This document shows positions 35,560 through 44,179 of a DNA stretch of 64,000 nucleotides, in pieces (position 1 is the stretch's first letter; the number at the start of each line of letters is the position of its first letter). Made by a program: the position numbers and the translations under genes. Source of the DNA: Amycolatopsis tolypomycina. Its GTDB lineage: Bacteria > Actinomycetota > Actinomycetes > Mycobacteriales > Pseudonocardiaceae. Where the stretch lies: positions 1,364,001 through 1,428,000 of the forward strand of contig NZ_FNSO01000004.1 in NCBI RefSeq assembly GCF_900105945.1. The letters run 5' to 3'. Under the pieces are notes generated by a model. That model was not told the DNA's origin and searched no databases. It was given only the letters and a program-made list of their open reading frames with translations.

Positions 35560-37748
35560 ACGACGAGCAGCCCCCTCGCGGGCGCAGGCGACTCCGAGAG
35601 CCGGAGGCGGCCACCCCGCCGCCGTCCCGGCCCGCGCCGCGCCGCGCCGACCCGCGCCGCAGCCCCAGCGGGCAGCACGAGCTGCCGCCGCGCCGCGGGC
35701 AGGCACCCAGCGGCGAGTACGACCTGCCCCAGCCCACCCGCCGGGCCCGGCCCGCGGACCCGGCTGCCTACGACCCGCGCCGCGACGCGCCGCAGCCCGG
35801 CCGTCGCCGCCTCGAGCCGCCGGGCACCCTGCCGTCGGCCGATGCCGAACTCGACCCGCAGGAACGGCGGGGCGCCCCGGCCCGTGCCGTCCGCGCCCGC
35901 CACGGCCTCGACGAGGGCTCCGAGGTCGAGCAGCCGGCCCCGCGCCGTCGTCGCGCGGCTCCCGGCGAAGGCTCCGAGTTCGAGCAGCCGGCGCCGCGCC
36001 GGCGCCGCGGGGCTCCGCACCCCGACGAAAGTTCCGAGTTCGAGCAGCCGGCCCCGGGCCGCGGCGACCCCGACGAGGCCGGCCGTCGGCGTGCCCTGCC
36101 CGAGCGCATCGAGCCGGCGCCCCCGCGCCGCCGCCGCGCCGAGGCCGATGAGCCCGCACGGCGCCGTCGCCCGGACGCCGACGAGCTCACCCGAAGCCGC
36201 GCCGAGGCCGACGAACCGCCGCCGGGCCGCCGTGGAACGGGGGAGGGCCGGCGCCGGTCCGCCCCCGAGGCGCCCGAGGCCACCGAATCGCGACGGCGCC
36301 GCGCGGCGCTGGAACCCGACGCCGAACCGCCCGCCCGGCGGCCCGCCCAGCCGGGTGACCGCTCCGCAGGCGTGCCCGAACCCGGTGCCGAGCCGCGGCG
36401 CCGCCGTCCGCCGGCCCCGCCGGTGCGCGAGGAACCGCCCACCGACGTCCTGCCCGCGCTGGCGCCGCCGCCCCCGGCCGAGCCGCCCCGCGCGCCGCAG
36501 GAGGAGTCCGCGCCCTTCGCCGAGGAAGACGAGTACGCGGACTACGACGAGTACGACGAGTACGAGGAATACGACGAGTCGGAGTACGACGACTACGACG
36601 ACTACGACGAAGAGCCGGCGAAGCCGCGGAAGAAGGGCAAGCGCGCCCTGGGCTGGGTCGCCGCCATCGCGGTGATCGCCCTGCTCGCGGGCGGTGCCTG
36701 GTACGGCTTCAACAAGGTCTTCGGCTACGACGACTTCGAGGGCGCCGGCAACGAAGACGTGCTGTTCCAGGTCGAGGACGGCGACTCGACGTCGGCGATC
36801 GGCGCGAAGCTCACCTCGGCGGGCATCGTGGCCAGCGGCAAGGCGTTCGTGAAGGCCGGCGAGGGCAACCCGAAGCTCGCCCGGATCCAGCACGGCTTCT
36901 ACGTGATGAAGTCGCACATGTCCGGGGCCAGCGCGGTCGACCGGATCACCGCGCCCGCCTCACGCGTCGGGCAGCTGGAGATCCGGCCGTACACGCAGTT
37001 CGACGACATCACCCAGCCCGACGGCAAGGTCACGCCCGGCGTGTACAGCCTGATGGCGAAGGCGTCCTGCGCGCAGCTCAACGGCAAGAGCACCTGCATC
37101 ACGGCGGACGACCTGCGCAAGGCCGTCGACGCGGCGGACCTGAAGCAGCTCGGCGTGCCGGACTGGGCGATCGAGCCGGCGAACAAGGCCGACCGCAAGG
37201 ACCGCAGGCTGGAAGGCCTGATCGCGCCGGGGCTCTACGACGTCAAACCCGGCTCCAGCGCGCAGGACATCCTCGGGCAGCTGGTCCGCAGCTCGACCGA
37301 GGCGATCCAGAACGCCGGGCTCAGCCCGCAGTCGACCGGCCCCGGCGTGACGCCGTACCAGACGCTGATCATCGCGTCGATCATCGAGCGTGAGGCGGTG
37401 AAGGCCGACTTCGGCAAGCTGTCGCGGGTCATCTACAACCGGCTGAAGGAGGACATGCGGCTGCAGATGGACTCCACGGTCAACTACGTGCTGGACCGGC
37501 CGACGCTGCTGACCAACGAAGGCGACCGCGCGAAGGCCGGTGCGTACAACACGTACAAGAACACCGGGCTGCCGCCGACGCCGATCGCGGTGCCGAGCGC
37601 GGACGCGATCCAGGCCGCGGTGAAACCGCCGGCCGGGGAGTGGTTGTACTTCGTCAAGTGCGAGAAGAACGGCCTCTCGTGCTTCGGTGTCACCAACGAC
37701 GACCAGAACCGCAACCGTGAGCTGGCCAGGCAACGCGGTGTCATCTGA
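35556..37748 (+). CDS. mltG: endolytic transglycosylase MltG with long disordered N-terminus
   Basis: A 730-residue type II membrane protein that cleaves nascent peptidoglycan strands. Residues 1-320 are a Pro/Arg/Glu-rich cytoplasmic tail with repeated units such as [11 protein letters not shown]; residues about 321-352 are an acidic Tyr-Asp run ([13 protein letters not shown]). A single transmembrane helix follows ([20 protein letters not shown], about 364-383). The extracellular YceG domain includes the catalytic glutamate in [11 protein letters not shown] (E611), then [11 protein letters not shown] and [12 protein letters not shown]. Tail length is much greater than in E. coli MltG (about 340 residues in all). 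Overlaps ruvX upstream and aroE downstream. Confidence 0.93.
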   Translation: MNDEQPPRGRRRLREPEAATPPPSRPAPRRADPRRSPSGQHELPPRRGQAPSGEYDLPQPTRRARPADPAAYDPRRDAPQPGRRRLEPPGTLPSADAELDPQERRGAPARAVRARHGLDEGSEVEQPAPRRRRAAPGEGSEFEQPAPRRRRGAPHPDESSEFEQPAPGRGDPDEAGRRRALPERIEPAPPRRRRAEADEPARRRRPDADELTRSRAEADEPPPGRRGTGEGRRRSAPEAPEATESRRRRAALEPDAEPPARRPAQPGDRSAGVPEPGAEPRRRRPPAPPVREEPPTDVLPALAPPPPAEPPRAPQEESAPFAEEDEYADYDEYDEYEEYDESEYDDYDDYDEEPAKPRKKGKRALGWVAAIAVIALLAGGAWYGFNKVFGYDDFEGAGNEDVLFQVEDGDSTSAIGAKLTSAGIVASGKAFVKAGEGNPKLARIQHGFYVMKSHMSGASAVDRITAPASRVGQLEIRPYTQFDDITQPDGKVTPGVYSLMAKASCAQLNGKSTCITADDLRKAVDAADLKQLGVPDWAIEPANKADRKDRRLEGLIAPGLYDVKPGSSAQDILGQLVRSSTEAIQNAGLSPQSTGPGVTPYQTLIIASIIEREAVKADFGKLSRVIYNRLKEDMRLQMDSTVNYVLDRPTLLTNEGDRAKAGAYNTYKNTGLPPTPIAVPSADAIQAAVKPPAGEWLYFVKCEKNGLSCFGVTNDDQNRNRELARQRGVI

Positions 37749-38592
37749 GCCACGCAAGGCCGCCGTGCTGGGCAAGCCGGTGGCGCACTCGCTGTCCCCG
37801 GTGCTGCACGGCGCCGCGTTCGCCGCGCTCGGCCTGACCGGCTGGACGTACGAGCGGATCGAGACGAGCGCCGAGGAACTCCCGGCGCTGGTCGACGGCC
37901 TCGGCCCCGAGTGGGCCGGGTTTTCGGTCACCATGCCGGGCAAGCGCGCGGCACTGGACCACGCGGCCGAGGTGACACCGCGCGCGGCCGCCGTCGGCGC
38001 GGCGAACACGCTCGTCCGCACCGCCCGCGGCTGGCTCGCGGACTGCACCGACGTCGAAGGCGTCACCGGGGCGCTGCGGGCCGCGGGCGGCTACGAGCCG
38101 TCCCCGGCGGACACGGCGGTGGTGCTCGGCGCGGGCGGGACCGCGGCGGCGGCGGTCGTCGGGCTCGCCGCCCTCGGCGTCCGGCAGGTGCGCCTGGTCG
38201 TGCGCGAACCGGCCCGGGCCGGGGAAACCCTCGACGCGGCGAAGCGGGCCGCGCTCGACGTCGAGGTCCTGCGCTGGGCCGAAACCGACTTCGCGGCCCT
38301 GGGGTCCGCGGCGGTGCTGGTGAACACCGTCCCGCCGGACGCGGTCGTCCCGCACGTCGCCGACCTGGCGCCGATCGCGCACGTCCTCGACGTCATCTAC
38401 CACCCGTGGCCGACGCCGCTCGCCGAAGCGGTCGCGGCCCGCGGCGGGCGCCTGGCGACCGGGCTGGACATGCTGCTGCACCAGGCGTTCGGCCAGGCCG
38501 AGCACTTCACCGGCCGCCCGGCCCCGCGGGCGGCGATGCGGGACGCGCTGCGCGCCGCGACCGGCAACCTGCTGCCGCTGCCGATCGACTGA
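37738..38592 (+). CDS. aroE: shikimate dehydrogenase
   Basis: A 284-residue NADP-dependent enzyme of the shikimate pathway that reduces 3-dehydroshikimate. The shikimate-binding SLSP motif (AHSLSPVLH), the lysine in FSVTMPGKRAAL, AANTLVR and TDVEGV are present, and the cofactor site is VVLGAGGTAAAAVVGL. GTG 37738 overlaps the end of mltG by 11 nt and gives the normal length. The asparagine often seen as NVTxPxK is serine here (FSVTMPGK), a minor change. It ends the alaS-ruvX-mltG-aroE operon; the rest of the pathway (aroCKBQ) lies about 11 kb downstream. Confidence 0.93.
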   Translation: MSSEPRKAAVLGKPVAHSLSPVLHGAAFAALGLTGWTYERIETSAEELPALVDGLGPEWAGFSVTMPGKRAALDHAAEVTPRAAAVGAANTLVRTARGWLADCTDVEGVTGALRAAGGYEPSPADTAVVLGAGGTAAAAVVGLAALGVRQVRLVVREPARAGETLDAAKRAALDVEVLRWAETDFAALGSAAVLVNTVPPDAVVPHVADLAPIAHVLDVIYHPWPTPLAEAVAARGGRLATGLDMLLHQAFGQAEHFTGRPAPRAAMRDALRAATGNLLPLPID

Positions 38593-38653
38593 AAAAACCG
38601 GTTGCGCGCGTTGATAATCTGGCCGACTGCCTTTCTGAAGGGGGTCTACCGGA

Positions 38654-39898
38654 ATGACCAGCCAAGAAGCGTTGAACGACGAAGAGGTCCAGAGTGCGTG
38701 GGTCGGTGAAGCGCCGAAGCTGAACTCCACCGTCACCCTCGCCGACTACGACCCGGAGTGGCCGCGGCTCTTCGAGCGCGAAGCCGAGCGGATCCGGGGC
38801 GTGCTGGGGGAGCGGGTGCTCGTGCTCGAGCACGTCGGCTCGACGTCGGTGCCGGGCCTGTGCGCGAAGCCGATCGTCGACATCCTCCTGGAAGTACCGG
38901 ACTCCGACGACGAGGACGCCTACGTCCCCGCGCTGGAGGCGGTGGGCTACCGGCTCGTGATCCGCGAGCCGGACTGGGAGAAGCACCGCTGCTTCAAGGG
39001 CCCGGACACGAACATCAACCTGCACGTGTACTCACCGGGCAACGGCCAGACACCGCGCTACCGCCTCTTCCGCGACCGCCTGCGTTCGCACCCGGAAGAG
39101 CTGGCGCTGTACGCGGCGAAGAAGCGGGAACTGGCCGCGAAAACGTGGAAGTACATCCAGAACTACGCCGACGCCAAGACGGAGGTGGTCGAAGAGATCC
39201 TCGGCCGCGCGCGGGCCGAGCAGTACGACGGCCACAGCGAGGCCTACGCCGAGCACGCGGAGAAGTCGACCACCAACGCCCTCTACGACCGGCCGGCGAT
39301 CCTCGACCTGGCCGGCGCCGTCGACGGGCGGCGCGTGCTCGACGTCGGCTGCGCGGCCGGGCACCTGAGCGCACTGCTGGCCGAGCGCGGCGCCGACGTG
39401 CTCGGCCTCGACTCGAGCGCGGGCATGATCACGGTGGCCCGCGAGAGGTTCGGCGACGTCGCCCGGTTCGAGGTCGCGGACATCGCCCGGCCGCTGGCCC
39501 TGCCGGACGCCTCGATCGACGTCGTGACGGCGTCGCTGGTGCTGCACTACCTGGCGGACTGGGGCCCGACGCTGGCCGAGTTCCGCCGGGTGCTCGTACC
39601 CGGTGGCGCGCTGGTGTTCTCGGTGCACCACCCGGGCGAGGACTGGCGCTGGTTCGAGAAGGAGAACTACTTCGAGCTGGAGCTGCTGGAGGACGAGTTC
39701 CCGCCGGGCAACGTGGTCCGCTTCTACCGGCGCCCGCTGAGCTGGACGTTCCAGGCGGTCCGTGACGCGGGCTTCGCGGTCGACCGCCTGGTGGAGCCGA
39801 TGCCGGCCCCGGAGGCGGACGCCGTCGACCCGAAGTGGGCGGCGAACCTGAAGGCGAAGCCGCGGTTCCTGTACTTCCGGGCGGTCAGTCCCGCCTAG
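38654..39898 (+). CDS. GrpB (UPF0157) domain fused to a SAM methyltransferase
   Basis: A 414-residue two-domain protein. Residues about 25-185 form a GrpB/UPF0157 nucleotidyltransferase-fold domain (VTLADYDPEWPRLFEREAERI, LEHVGSTSVPGLCAKPIVDILLEV, KHRCFKGPDTNINLHVY). Residues about 195-414 form a class I methyltransferase with RVLDVGCAAGHLSALLAERGA (motif I, from about 227) and VVTASLVLHYLADW. The two parts occur as separate proteins in many genomes; fusion suggests they act on one substrate, perhaps a nucleotide-linked or small-molecule acceptor. GrpB itself has no settled function. The ATG is normal. The stop overlaps the convergent TetR gene by 14 nt. Confidence 0.88.
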   Translation: MTSQEALNDEEVQSAWVGEAPKLNSTVTLADYDPEWPRLFEREAERIRGVLGERVLVLEHVGSTSVPGLCAKPIVDILLEVPDSDDEDAYVPALEAVGYRLVIREPDWEKHRCFKGPDTNINLHVYSPGNGQTPRYRLFRDRLRSHPEELALYAAKKRELAAKTWKYIQNYADAKTEVVEEILGRARAEQYDGHSEAYAEHAEKSTTNALYDRPAILDLAGAVDGRRVLDVGCAAGHLSALLAERGADVLGLDSSAGMITVARERFGDVARFEVADIARPLALPDASIDVVTASLVLHYLADWGPTLAEFRRVLVPGGALVFSVHHPGEDWRWFEKENYFELELLEDEFPPGNVVRFYRRPLSWTFQAVRDAGFAVDRLVEPMPAPEADAVDPKWAANLKAKPRFLYFRAVSPA

Positions 39899-40553
39899 CG
39901 AGGTCGTGGATCAGGTCGACGATCTCCCGGCTGACCGGGCGGAACACCCGCAGCCGGGAGAGCGCGGCCAGCCGGGCCAGCAGCGGGACGCTGCGCTCGA
40001 CCAGCATGCGGCTGCGTTTCGTGCCGGCCGAGCGGTCGTGGACCCAGAACAGGACCACGCCCATCTGGTAGAGCCAGAGCAGTTCCGGCAGCTGCGCCCG
40101 CAGTTCCGGGTCGAGCTTGACGTCGGAGCCCTCGACGACCTCGCGCAGGAGGCCGATCGAGGCTGCGCGGGCGGCCGAGGAGTCGTCGCTGAACGGGCTC
40201 AGCGGCGACTCCGGGTCGGCCGCGTTGACGAAGAACTGCGTGCCGAACCGGTGGTGGGGCTCGGCGACGTCGAGCCAGCACAGGAGCACCGCCTTGAGCC
40301 GGTCCGCGAAGCCGGCGCGCTCGGCCAGCAGCGGCCGGGCCGCCGCCAGGTGCTGCCGCGCGATCTCGTCGTAGAAGCCCTGGATCAGCTGTTCCTTGGA
40401 CGAGAAGTAGTAGTAGGCGTTTCCGACGGAGACGCCCGCCTCGGCCGCGATCGCGCGCATCGTCGTGCGGTCGTAGCCGTTCTCGGTGAACAGCCGCATC
40501 GCGGTGGTGACGATCAGGGACCGCGTTTCCTCGCTCTTGGCCACGCGCTGCAC
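39885..40553 (-). CDS. TetR family regulator
   Basis: A 222-residue TetR-type repressor with the DNA-binding region NGYDRTTMRAIAAEAGVSVGNAYYYFSSKEQLIQGFYDEI (about 25-64) and a helical C-terminal domain of the TetR_C type with a tryptophan-rich stretch (LLWLYQMGVVLFWVHD). GTG 40553 is taken as the start; GTG 40544 is an alternative. It is divergent from the secreted endonuclease-like gene, and a TTGAAC-GT-GTTCAA palindrome lies in the 101-bp spacer between them. Ligand unknown. Confidence 0.85.
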   Translation of the reverse strand: MQRVAKSEETRSLIVTTAMRLFTENGYDRTTMRAIAAEAGVSVGNAYYYFSSKEQLIQGFYDEIARQHLAAARPLLAERAGFADRLKAVLLCWLDVAEPHHRFGTQFFVNAADPESPLSPFSDDSSAARAASIGLLREVVEGSDVKLDPELRAQLPELLWLYQMGVVLFWVHDRSAGTKRSRMLVERSVPLLARLAALSRLRVFRPVSREIVDLIHDLARRD

Positions 40554-40568
40554 GTTAGCGCCGCCGCT

Positions 40569-40582
40569 TTGAACGTGTTCAA
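40569..40582. promoter_or_regulatory. candidate TetR operator
   Basis: TTGAAC-GT-GTTCAA, a 6-bp inverted repeat with a 2-bp centre, lies 16 nt from the TetR start and about 70 nt from the divergent gene. Its place in the divergent spacer fits an autoregulatory operator. The GAAC/GTTC spacing is 2 nt, not the 4 nt of a LexA box. Confidence 0.55.
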
Positions 40583-40654
40583 GAGGGCTGCGTCACGTCG
40601 GCCGTTCACCTGCTGCTCACCCGGACGGCTGATTTCCGGCATAGGGTGACCGCC

Positions 40655-41848
40655 GTGAAACGCATCGCCGCCGGCCTGTCGATCGCCGCGCTCGTCGCTT
40701 TGTCCGTGCCCGCCACCGCGTCCGCGAGCTTCGGGCAGAATGTCCGCTTCGCGACCTTCAACGCTTCGCTGAACCGGGCGGCCGCCGGCCAGCTCGTCAC
40801 CGACCTCTCGACGCCGGGCAACGCCCAGGCGCAGGAGGTCGCCGAGGTCATCCAGCGCAACCGCGCGGACGTCCAGCTGGTCAACGAGTTCGACTACGTG
40901 CCGGGCAACGCGGCCGCGGACCTGTTCCGGAAGAACTACCTGGCGATCGGCCAGCACGGCGCGAAGCCCATCGACTACCCGTACGCCTACACCGCGCCGG
41001 TCAACACGGGCGTGCCCACCGGCTTCGACCTCGACCGCAGCGGCACGGTCGGCGGCGGCAACGACGCGCAGGGCTTCGGCGCCTTCGAGGGCCAGTACGG
41101 GCTGCTCGTGCTGTCGAAGTACCCGATCGACCTCGCGCACGTCCGGACGTTCCAGCAGTTCCTGTGGAAGGACATGCCGGGCGCGCTGCTGCCCGACGAC
41201 CCGGCCACGCCGGCGCCGCACGACTGGTACACCCCCGCCGAGCTGGCGATCCTGCGGCTGTCGTCGAAGTCGCACTGGGACCTGCCGCTGAAGATCGGCC
41301 GCTCGACCGTGCACTTCCTGGTCTCGCACCCGACGCCGCCGAGCTTCGACGGCCCCGAGGACCGCAACGGCACCCGCAACCACGACGAGATCCGCTTCTG
41401 GGCCGACTACGTCACCCCGGGTAAGGGCGGCTACATCTACGACGACCACGGCCACCGCGGTGGCCTGGGCGCGTCGGAGCGCTTCGTGATCGCGGGCGAC
41501 AACAACTCCGACCCCCTGGACGGCGACAGCGTCCCCGGCGCGATCGAGCAGCTGCTGGACGCGCGGCGCGTCGTCGAGACCTACCCGGGCAGCCGGGGCG
41601 CGGTGCTCGCCGCGCAGGCCCAGGGCGGCGCGAACGTCGGCCAGAAGAGCGACCCGTACTTCGACACCGGCGACTTCAACGACGTCGCGCCCGGCAACCT
41701 GCGGACGGACTACGTGCTGCCGTCGAAGGGCCTGCTGCCCTGGCACGCCGAGGTGTTCTGGCCGGTGCCGTCCGACCCGCTGGCCCGGCTGAACGACGCC
41801 TCCGACCACCACCTGGTCCGGGTGGACGTGTTCGTCGGGCTACGGTGA
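40655..41848 (+). CDS. secreted endonuclease/exonuclease/phosphatase family protein
   Basis: A 397-residue exported protein. Residues 1-25 (VKRIAAGLSIAALVALSVPATASAS) are a Sec signal peptide. The rest has the EEP fold: FATFNASLNR at the start, LVNEFDYV with the metal glutamate, HFLVSHPTPP, VIAGDNNSDPLDG with the catalytic Asp/Asn pair, and the C-terminal DASDHHLVRVDV. The family includes secreted phosphatases, phytase-like enzymes and nucleases; which is meant here is not clear. GTG 40655 lies 7 nt after TAGGGT (40642-40647), suggesting a leaderless transcript. Confidence 0.88.
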   Translation: MKRIAAGLSIAALVALSVPATASASFGQNVRFATFNASLNRAAAGQLVTDLSTPGNAQAQEVAEVIQRNRADVQLVNEFDYVPGNAAADLFRKNYLAIGQHGAKPIDYPYAYTAPVNTGVPTGFDLDRSGTVGGGNDAQGFGAFEGQYGLLVLSKYPIDLAHVRTFQQFLWKDMPGALLPDDPATPAPHDWYTPAELAILRLSSKSHWDLPLKIGRSTVHFLVSHPTPPSFDGPEDRNGTRNHDEIRFWADYVTPGKGGYIYDDHGHRGGLGASERFVIAGDNNSDPLDGDSVPGAIEQLLDARRVVETYPGSRGAVLAAQAQGGANVGQKSDPYFDTGDFNDVAPGNLRTDYVLPSKGLLPWHAEVFWPVPSDPLARLNDASDHHLVRVDVFVGLR

Positions 41849-41852
41849 GGCC

Positions 41853-42788
41853 ATGCGCATCGCGATTCTCGACGACTACCAGAACGTCGCCCTCACCTTC
41901 GGCGACTGGGACTCGCTGAAGGCCGACATCACGGTCTTCACCGAGCCGCTCACCGACGTCGTCAAGCAGCTGCAGGGCTTCGAATGCGTCGTCGCGATGC
42001 GCGAGCGCACCCGGTTCCCGGCCGAGGTGCTCGACGCCCTCCCCGACCTGAAGCTGCTGGTCAGCACGGGCAAGCGCAACGCGGCCGTCGACGTGGCGGC
42101 CGCGCGGCGCAACGGCGTCGTCGTGTCCGCCACCGGGTACATCGGGGAGCCGACGGCCGAGCACACCTGGGCGCTGATCCTCGCGGCGTCGCGGAACCTG
42201 CCGCAGGAGTTCCGGTCCATGCGCGAGGGCGGCTGGCAGACGGGTGTCGGCACCATGCTGCACGGCAAGACGCTCGGCCTGCTCGGCCTCGGCAGGCTCG
42301 GCGCGGGCGCGGCGAAGATCGGGCAGGTCTTCGGGATGGAGACGATCGCCTGGAGCCAGAACCTGACGCAGGAGAAGGCCGGCCCGCACGGCGTCACCGC
42401 GGTGACCAAGGAGGAGCTGTTCGCGCGCTCGGACGTGCTGTCGGTGCACCTGGTGCTCGGTGAGCGCACCCGCGGCCTGGTCGGGGCGGCGGAGCTGGCG
42501 GCGATGAAGCCGACGGCGTTGCTGGTGAACACTTCGCGCGGCCCGATCGTCGACGAGGCGGCGTTGGTGGACGCCCTGCGGCGCAAGGAGATCCGCGCCG
42601 CCGCGCTGGACGTCTACGACACCGAGCCGTTCCCCGCCGACCATCCACTGAGGACACTCGACAACGCGGTCCTGACGCCGCACATCGGCTTCGTCACCCG
42701 GGAGGTCTACGAGATCTTCTACGGCGACGCGGTCGAGGACATCGCGGCCTACCAGGCGGGGTCACCGATCCGCGTCATGGAGGGGTGA
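41853..42788 (+). CDS. D-2-hydroxyacid dehydrogenase family protein
   Basis: A 311-residue NAD-dependent dehydrogenase of the 2-hydroxyacid/phosphoglycerate dehydrogenase family. The cofactor site is LGLLGLGRLGAGAAKIG. The catalytic arginine lies in LVNTSRGPIVDE, the glutamate in the DTEPFPADHPL segment, and the histidine in TPHIGFVT. The N-terminus MRIAILDDYQNVAL is typical of the group. Substrate unknown. ATG 41853 is 6 nt after TACGGT (41841-41846), a possible -10 box; the preceding gene ends only 4 nt before it. A strong hairpin terminator follows. Confidence 0.9.
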   Translation: MRIAILDDYQNVALTFGDWDSLKADITVFTEPLTDVVKQLQGFECVVAMRERTRFPAEVLDALPDLKLLVSTGKRNAAVDVAAARRNGVVVSATGYIGEPTAEHTWALILAASRNLPQEFRSMREGGWQTGVGTMLHGKTLGLLGLGRLGAGAAKIGQVFGMETIAWSQNLTQEKAGPHGVTAVTKEELFARSDVLSVHLVLGERTRGLVGAAELAAMKPTALLVNTSRGPIVDEAALVDALRRKEIRAAALDVYDTEPFPADHPLRTLDNAVLTPHIGFVTREVYEIFYGDAVEDIAAYQAGSPIRVMEG

Positions 42789-42873
42789 AGGTGTGCGGCC
42801 CGCCGGGGCCCGAGGTCCCCGCACCGGCCCTGCGGCGGGCCTGCACCCTTAGATGACACCACCGGCGCCCCGG

Positions 42874-42903
42874 CGGCGGCAGGGTCTTTGGACCCTGCCG
42901 CCG
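42874..42903 (+). terminator. hairpin terminator after the dehydrogenase gene
   Basis: CGGCGGCAGGGTC (42874-42886) pairs perfectly with GACCCTGCCGCCG (42891-42903) around the loop TTTG. It lies 86 nt past the stop codon. Confidence 0.75.
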
Positions 42904-42938
42904 GGGGCCGTTCGGCTGATCGGCCTGCCGCGGCTGGT

Positions 42939-42980
42939 CGTGAGTGAGAAACCGTGTTCTAACCCGGTTTTTCACTCACG
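42939..42980. terminator. hairpin at the end of the beta-lactamase-like gene
   Basis: CGTGAGTGAGAAACCG (42939-42954) pairs with CGGTTTTTCACTCACG (42965-42980), 16 bp with a single T/C change that still allows G-U pairing. It overlaps the stop codon of the minus-strand gene and, read on that strand, ends in a less GC-rich arm. With the hairpin at 42874 it separates convergent transcription units. Confidence 0.75.
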
Positions 42981-43803
42981 AGGTGCCGCGGGAGCCCAGT
43001 TCGGCGAGGACGGCGTCGGTGTAGCGCGGCCAGACCTCGGCGGCCCACGGGCCGAAGGCGCGGTCGGTCAGCGCGACGCAGGCCGCGCCCGCGTCCGGGT
43101 CGACCCAGAGGAACGTGCCCGACTGGCCGAAGTGGCCGAAGGTCCGCGGTGAGCTGTTCGCGCCCGTCCAGTGCGGGCTCTTGTGGTCGCGGAGCTCGAA
43201 GCCGAGGCCCCAGTCGTTGGGCTTCTGGTGGCCGAAGCCGGGCAGCACGCCGGACAGGCCGGGGAACACCACGTTCGTCGCCTCCGCGACCGTGGCCGGG
43301 TCGAGCAGCTTCGGGGCCTGGAGCTCGGCCGCGAACGCCACCAGGTCGTCCACAGTGGACACCGCACCGGCCGCGGGCGAGCCCTCCAGCGCGGTCGACG
43401 TCATGCCGAGCGGGGTGAACAGCGCCTCGGCCTGGTACTGCGCGAAGGGGATGCCGGAGTGCTCGGTGAGCGCGTCGGCCAGCTGCTCGAACCCGGCGTT
43501 GGAGTACAGCCGCCGCGTGCCCGGCTCGGCCATCGCCTTGTGCGCGTCGAAGGCGAGGCCGGAGGTGTGGGCCAGCAGGTGCCGCACGGTCGAGCCCGCG
43601 GGCCCGGCCGGGGTGTCCAGCTCGACGACGCCCTCCTCGACCGCGATCAACGCGGCGTAGGCGGTCAGCGGCTTCGAGACCGAGGCCAGCCGGAACTTCC
43701 GCGCGGTGTCGCCGTGGGCGCCGAGCACGGCACCACCGGCGGACACCACGGCCGTCGCGGCGTTGTCCACCGGCCACTCGTCGATCAGGCGCACGCTCTC
43801 CAT
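42976..43803 (-). CDS. beta-lactamase family serine hydrolase
   Basis: A 275-residue serine hydrolase of the class C beta-lactamase/DD-peptidase/esterase group. The nucleophile motif SxxK is S41-VSK44, the YxN motif is Y99-SN101 and the C-terminal triad region reads HFGQSGTFLWVDP, in the place of KTG. No signal peptide is seen, so a cytosolic esterase or peptidase is more likely than a resistance enzyme. ATG 43803 is clear. The HPr gene lies behind it on the same strand, with a terminator between. Confidence 0.88.
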   Translation of the reverse strand: MESVRLIDEWPVDNAATAVVSAGGAVLGAHGDTARKFRLASVSKPLTAYAALIAVEEGVVELDTPAGPAGSTVRHLLAHTSGLAFDAHKAMAEPGTRRLYSNAGFEQLADALTEHSGIPFAQYQAEALFTPLGMTSTALEGSPAAGAVSTVDDLVAFAAELQAPKLLDPATVAEATNVVFPGLSGVLPGFGHQKPNDWGLGFELRDHKSPHWTGANSSPRTFGHFGQSGTFLWVDPDAGAACVALTDRAFGPWAAEVWPRYTDAVLAELGSRGTS

Positions 43804-43820
43804 GCGTCCACCCTACGAAA

Positions 43821-43865
43821 CGAAGGCCCCCGCACCGGTGTCGGGGACCGGTGCGGAGGCCTTCG
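43821..43865 (-). terminator. hairpin terminator downstream of ptsH
   Basis: CGAAGGCCCCCGCACCGGT (43821-43839) pairs with ACCGGTGCGGAGGCCTTCG (43847-43865), 19 bp with one mismatch. It starts 9 nt past the ptsH stop codon on the minus strand and shields the beta-lactamase-like gene. Confidence 0.8.
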
Positions 43866-43874
43866 CGGGTTTCG

Positions 43875-44141
43875 TCAGGCGTCGAGGTCGGTGGCGACCA
43901 GCTGGGCGACCGCTTCCACGGCCTCCTCGGCGCCCTCGCCCTCGGCGCTGATGATGACCTCGTCGCCGTAGCCGGCGGCCAGCGTCATCAGGTTGAGCAC
44001 GCTGCCGGCGGCCACCGGGTTCCCGCCGGCCTTGGCGATCTGCACCGCGACGGGCTGCGCCGCGGCCGCCTTCGCCACCAGCGCGGCCGGCCGGGCGTGC
44101 AGCCCCACCTTGCTGGCCACGGCGACGCGTTTCTCCGGCAT
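43875..44141 (-). CDS. ptsH: HPr phosphocarrier protein
   Basis: An 88-residue HPr protein that passes phosphate from enzyme I to the sugar-specific EIIA. The active histidine is H15 in GLHARPAA, and the regulatory serine region is S47 in AAGSVLNLM. The length is normal. It follows the EIIC gene by 38 nt on the same strand, so HPr and the sugar permease are probably co-expressed. Enzyme I (ptsI) is not in the window. Confidence 0.95.
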   Translation of the reverse strand: MPEKRVAVASKVGLHARPAALVAKAAAAQPVAVQIAKAGGNPVAAGSVLNLMTLAAGYGDEVIISAEGEGAEEAVEAVAQLVATDLDA

Positions 44142-44179
44142 GTTCGTCCTCTCCCTACTGGTTTACGTCGGTTCGGATG

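Noticed and set aside
40569..40582. LexA box in the TetR spacer
   Set aside because: GAAC and GTTC are separated by 2 nt instead of 4; a TetR operator is more likely.
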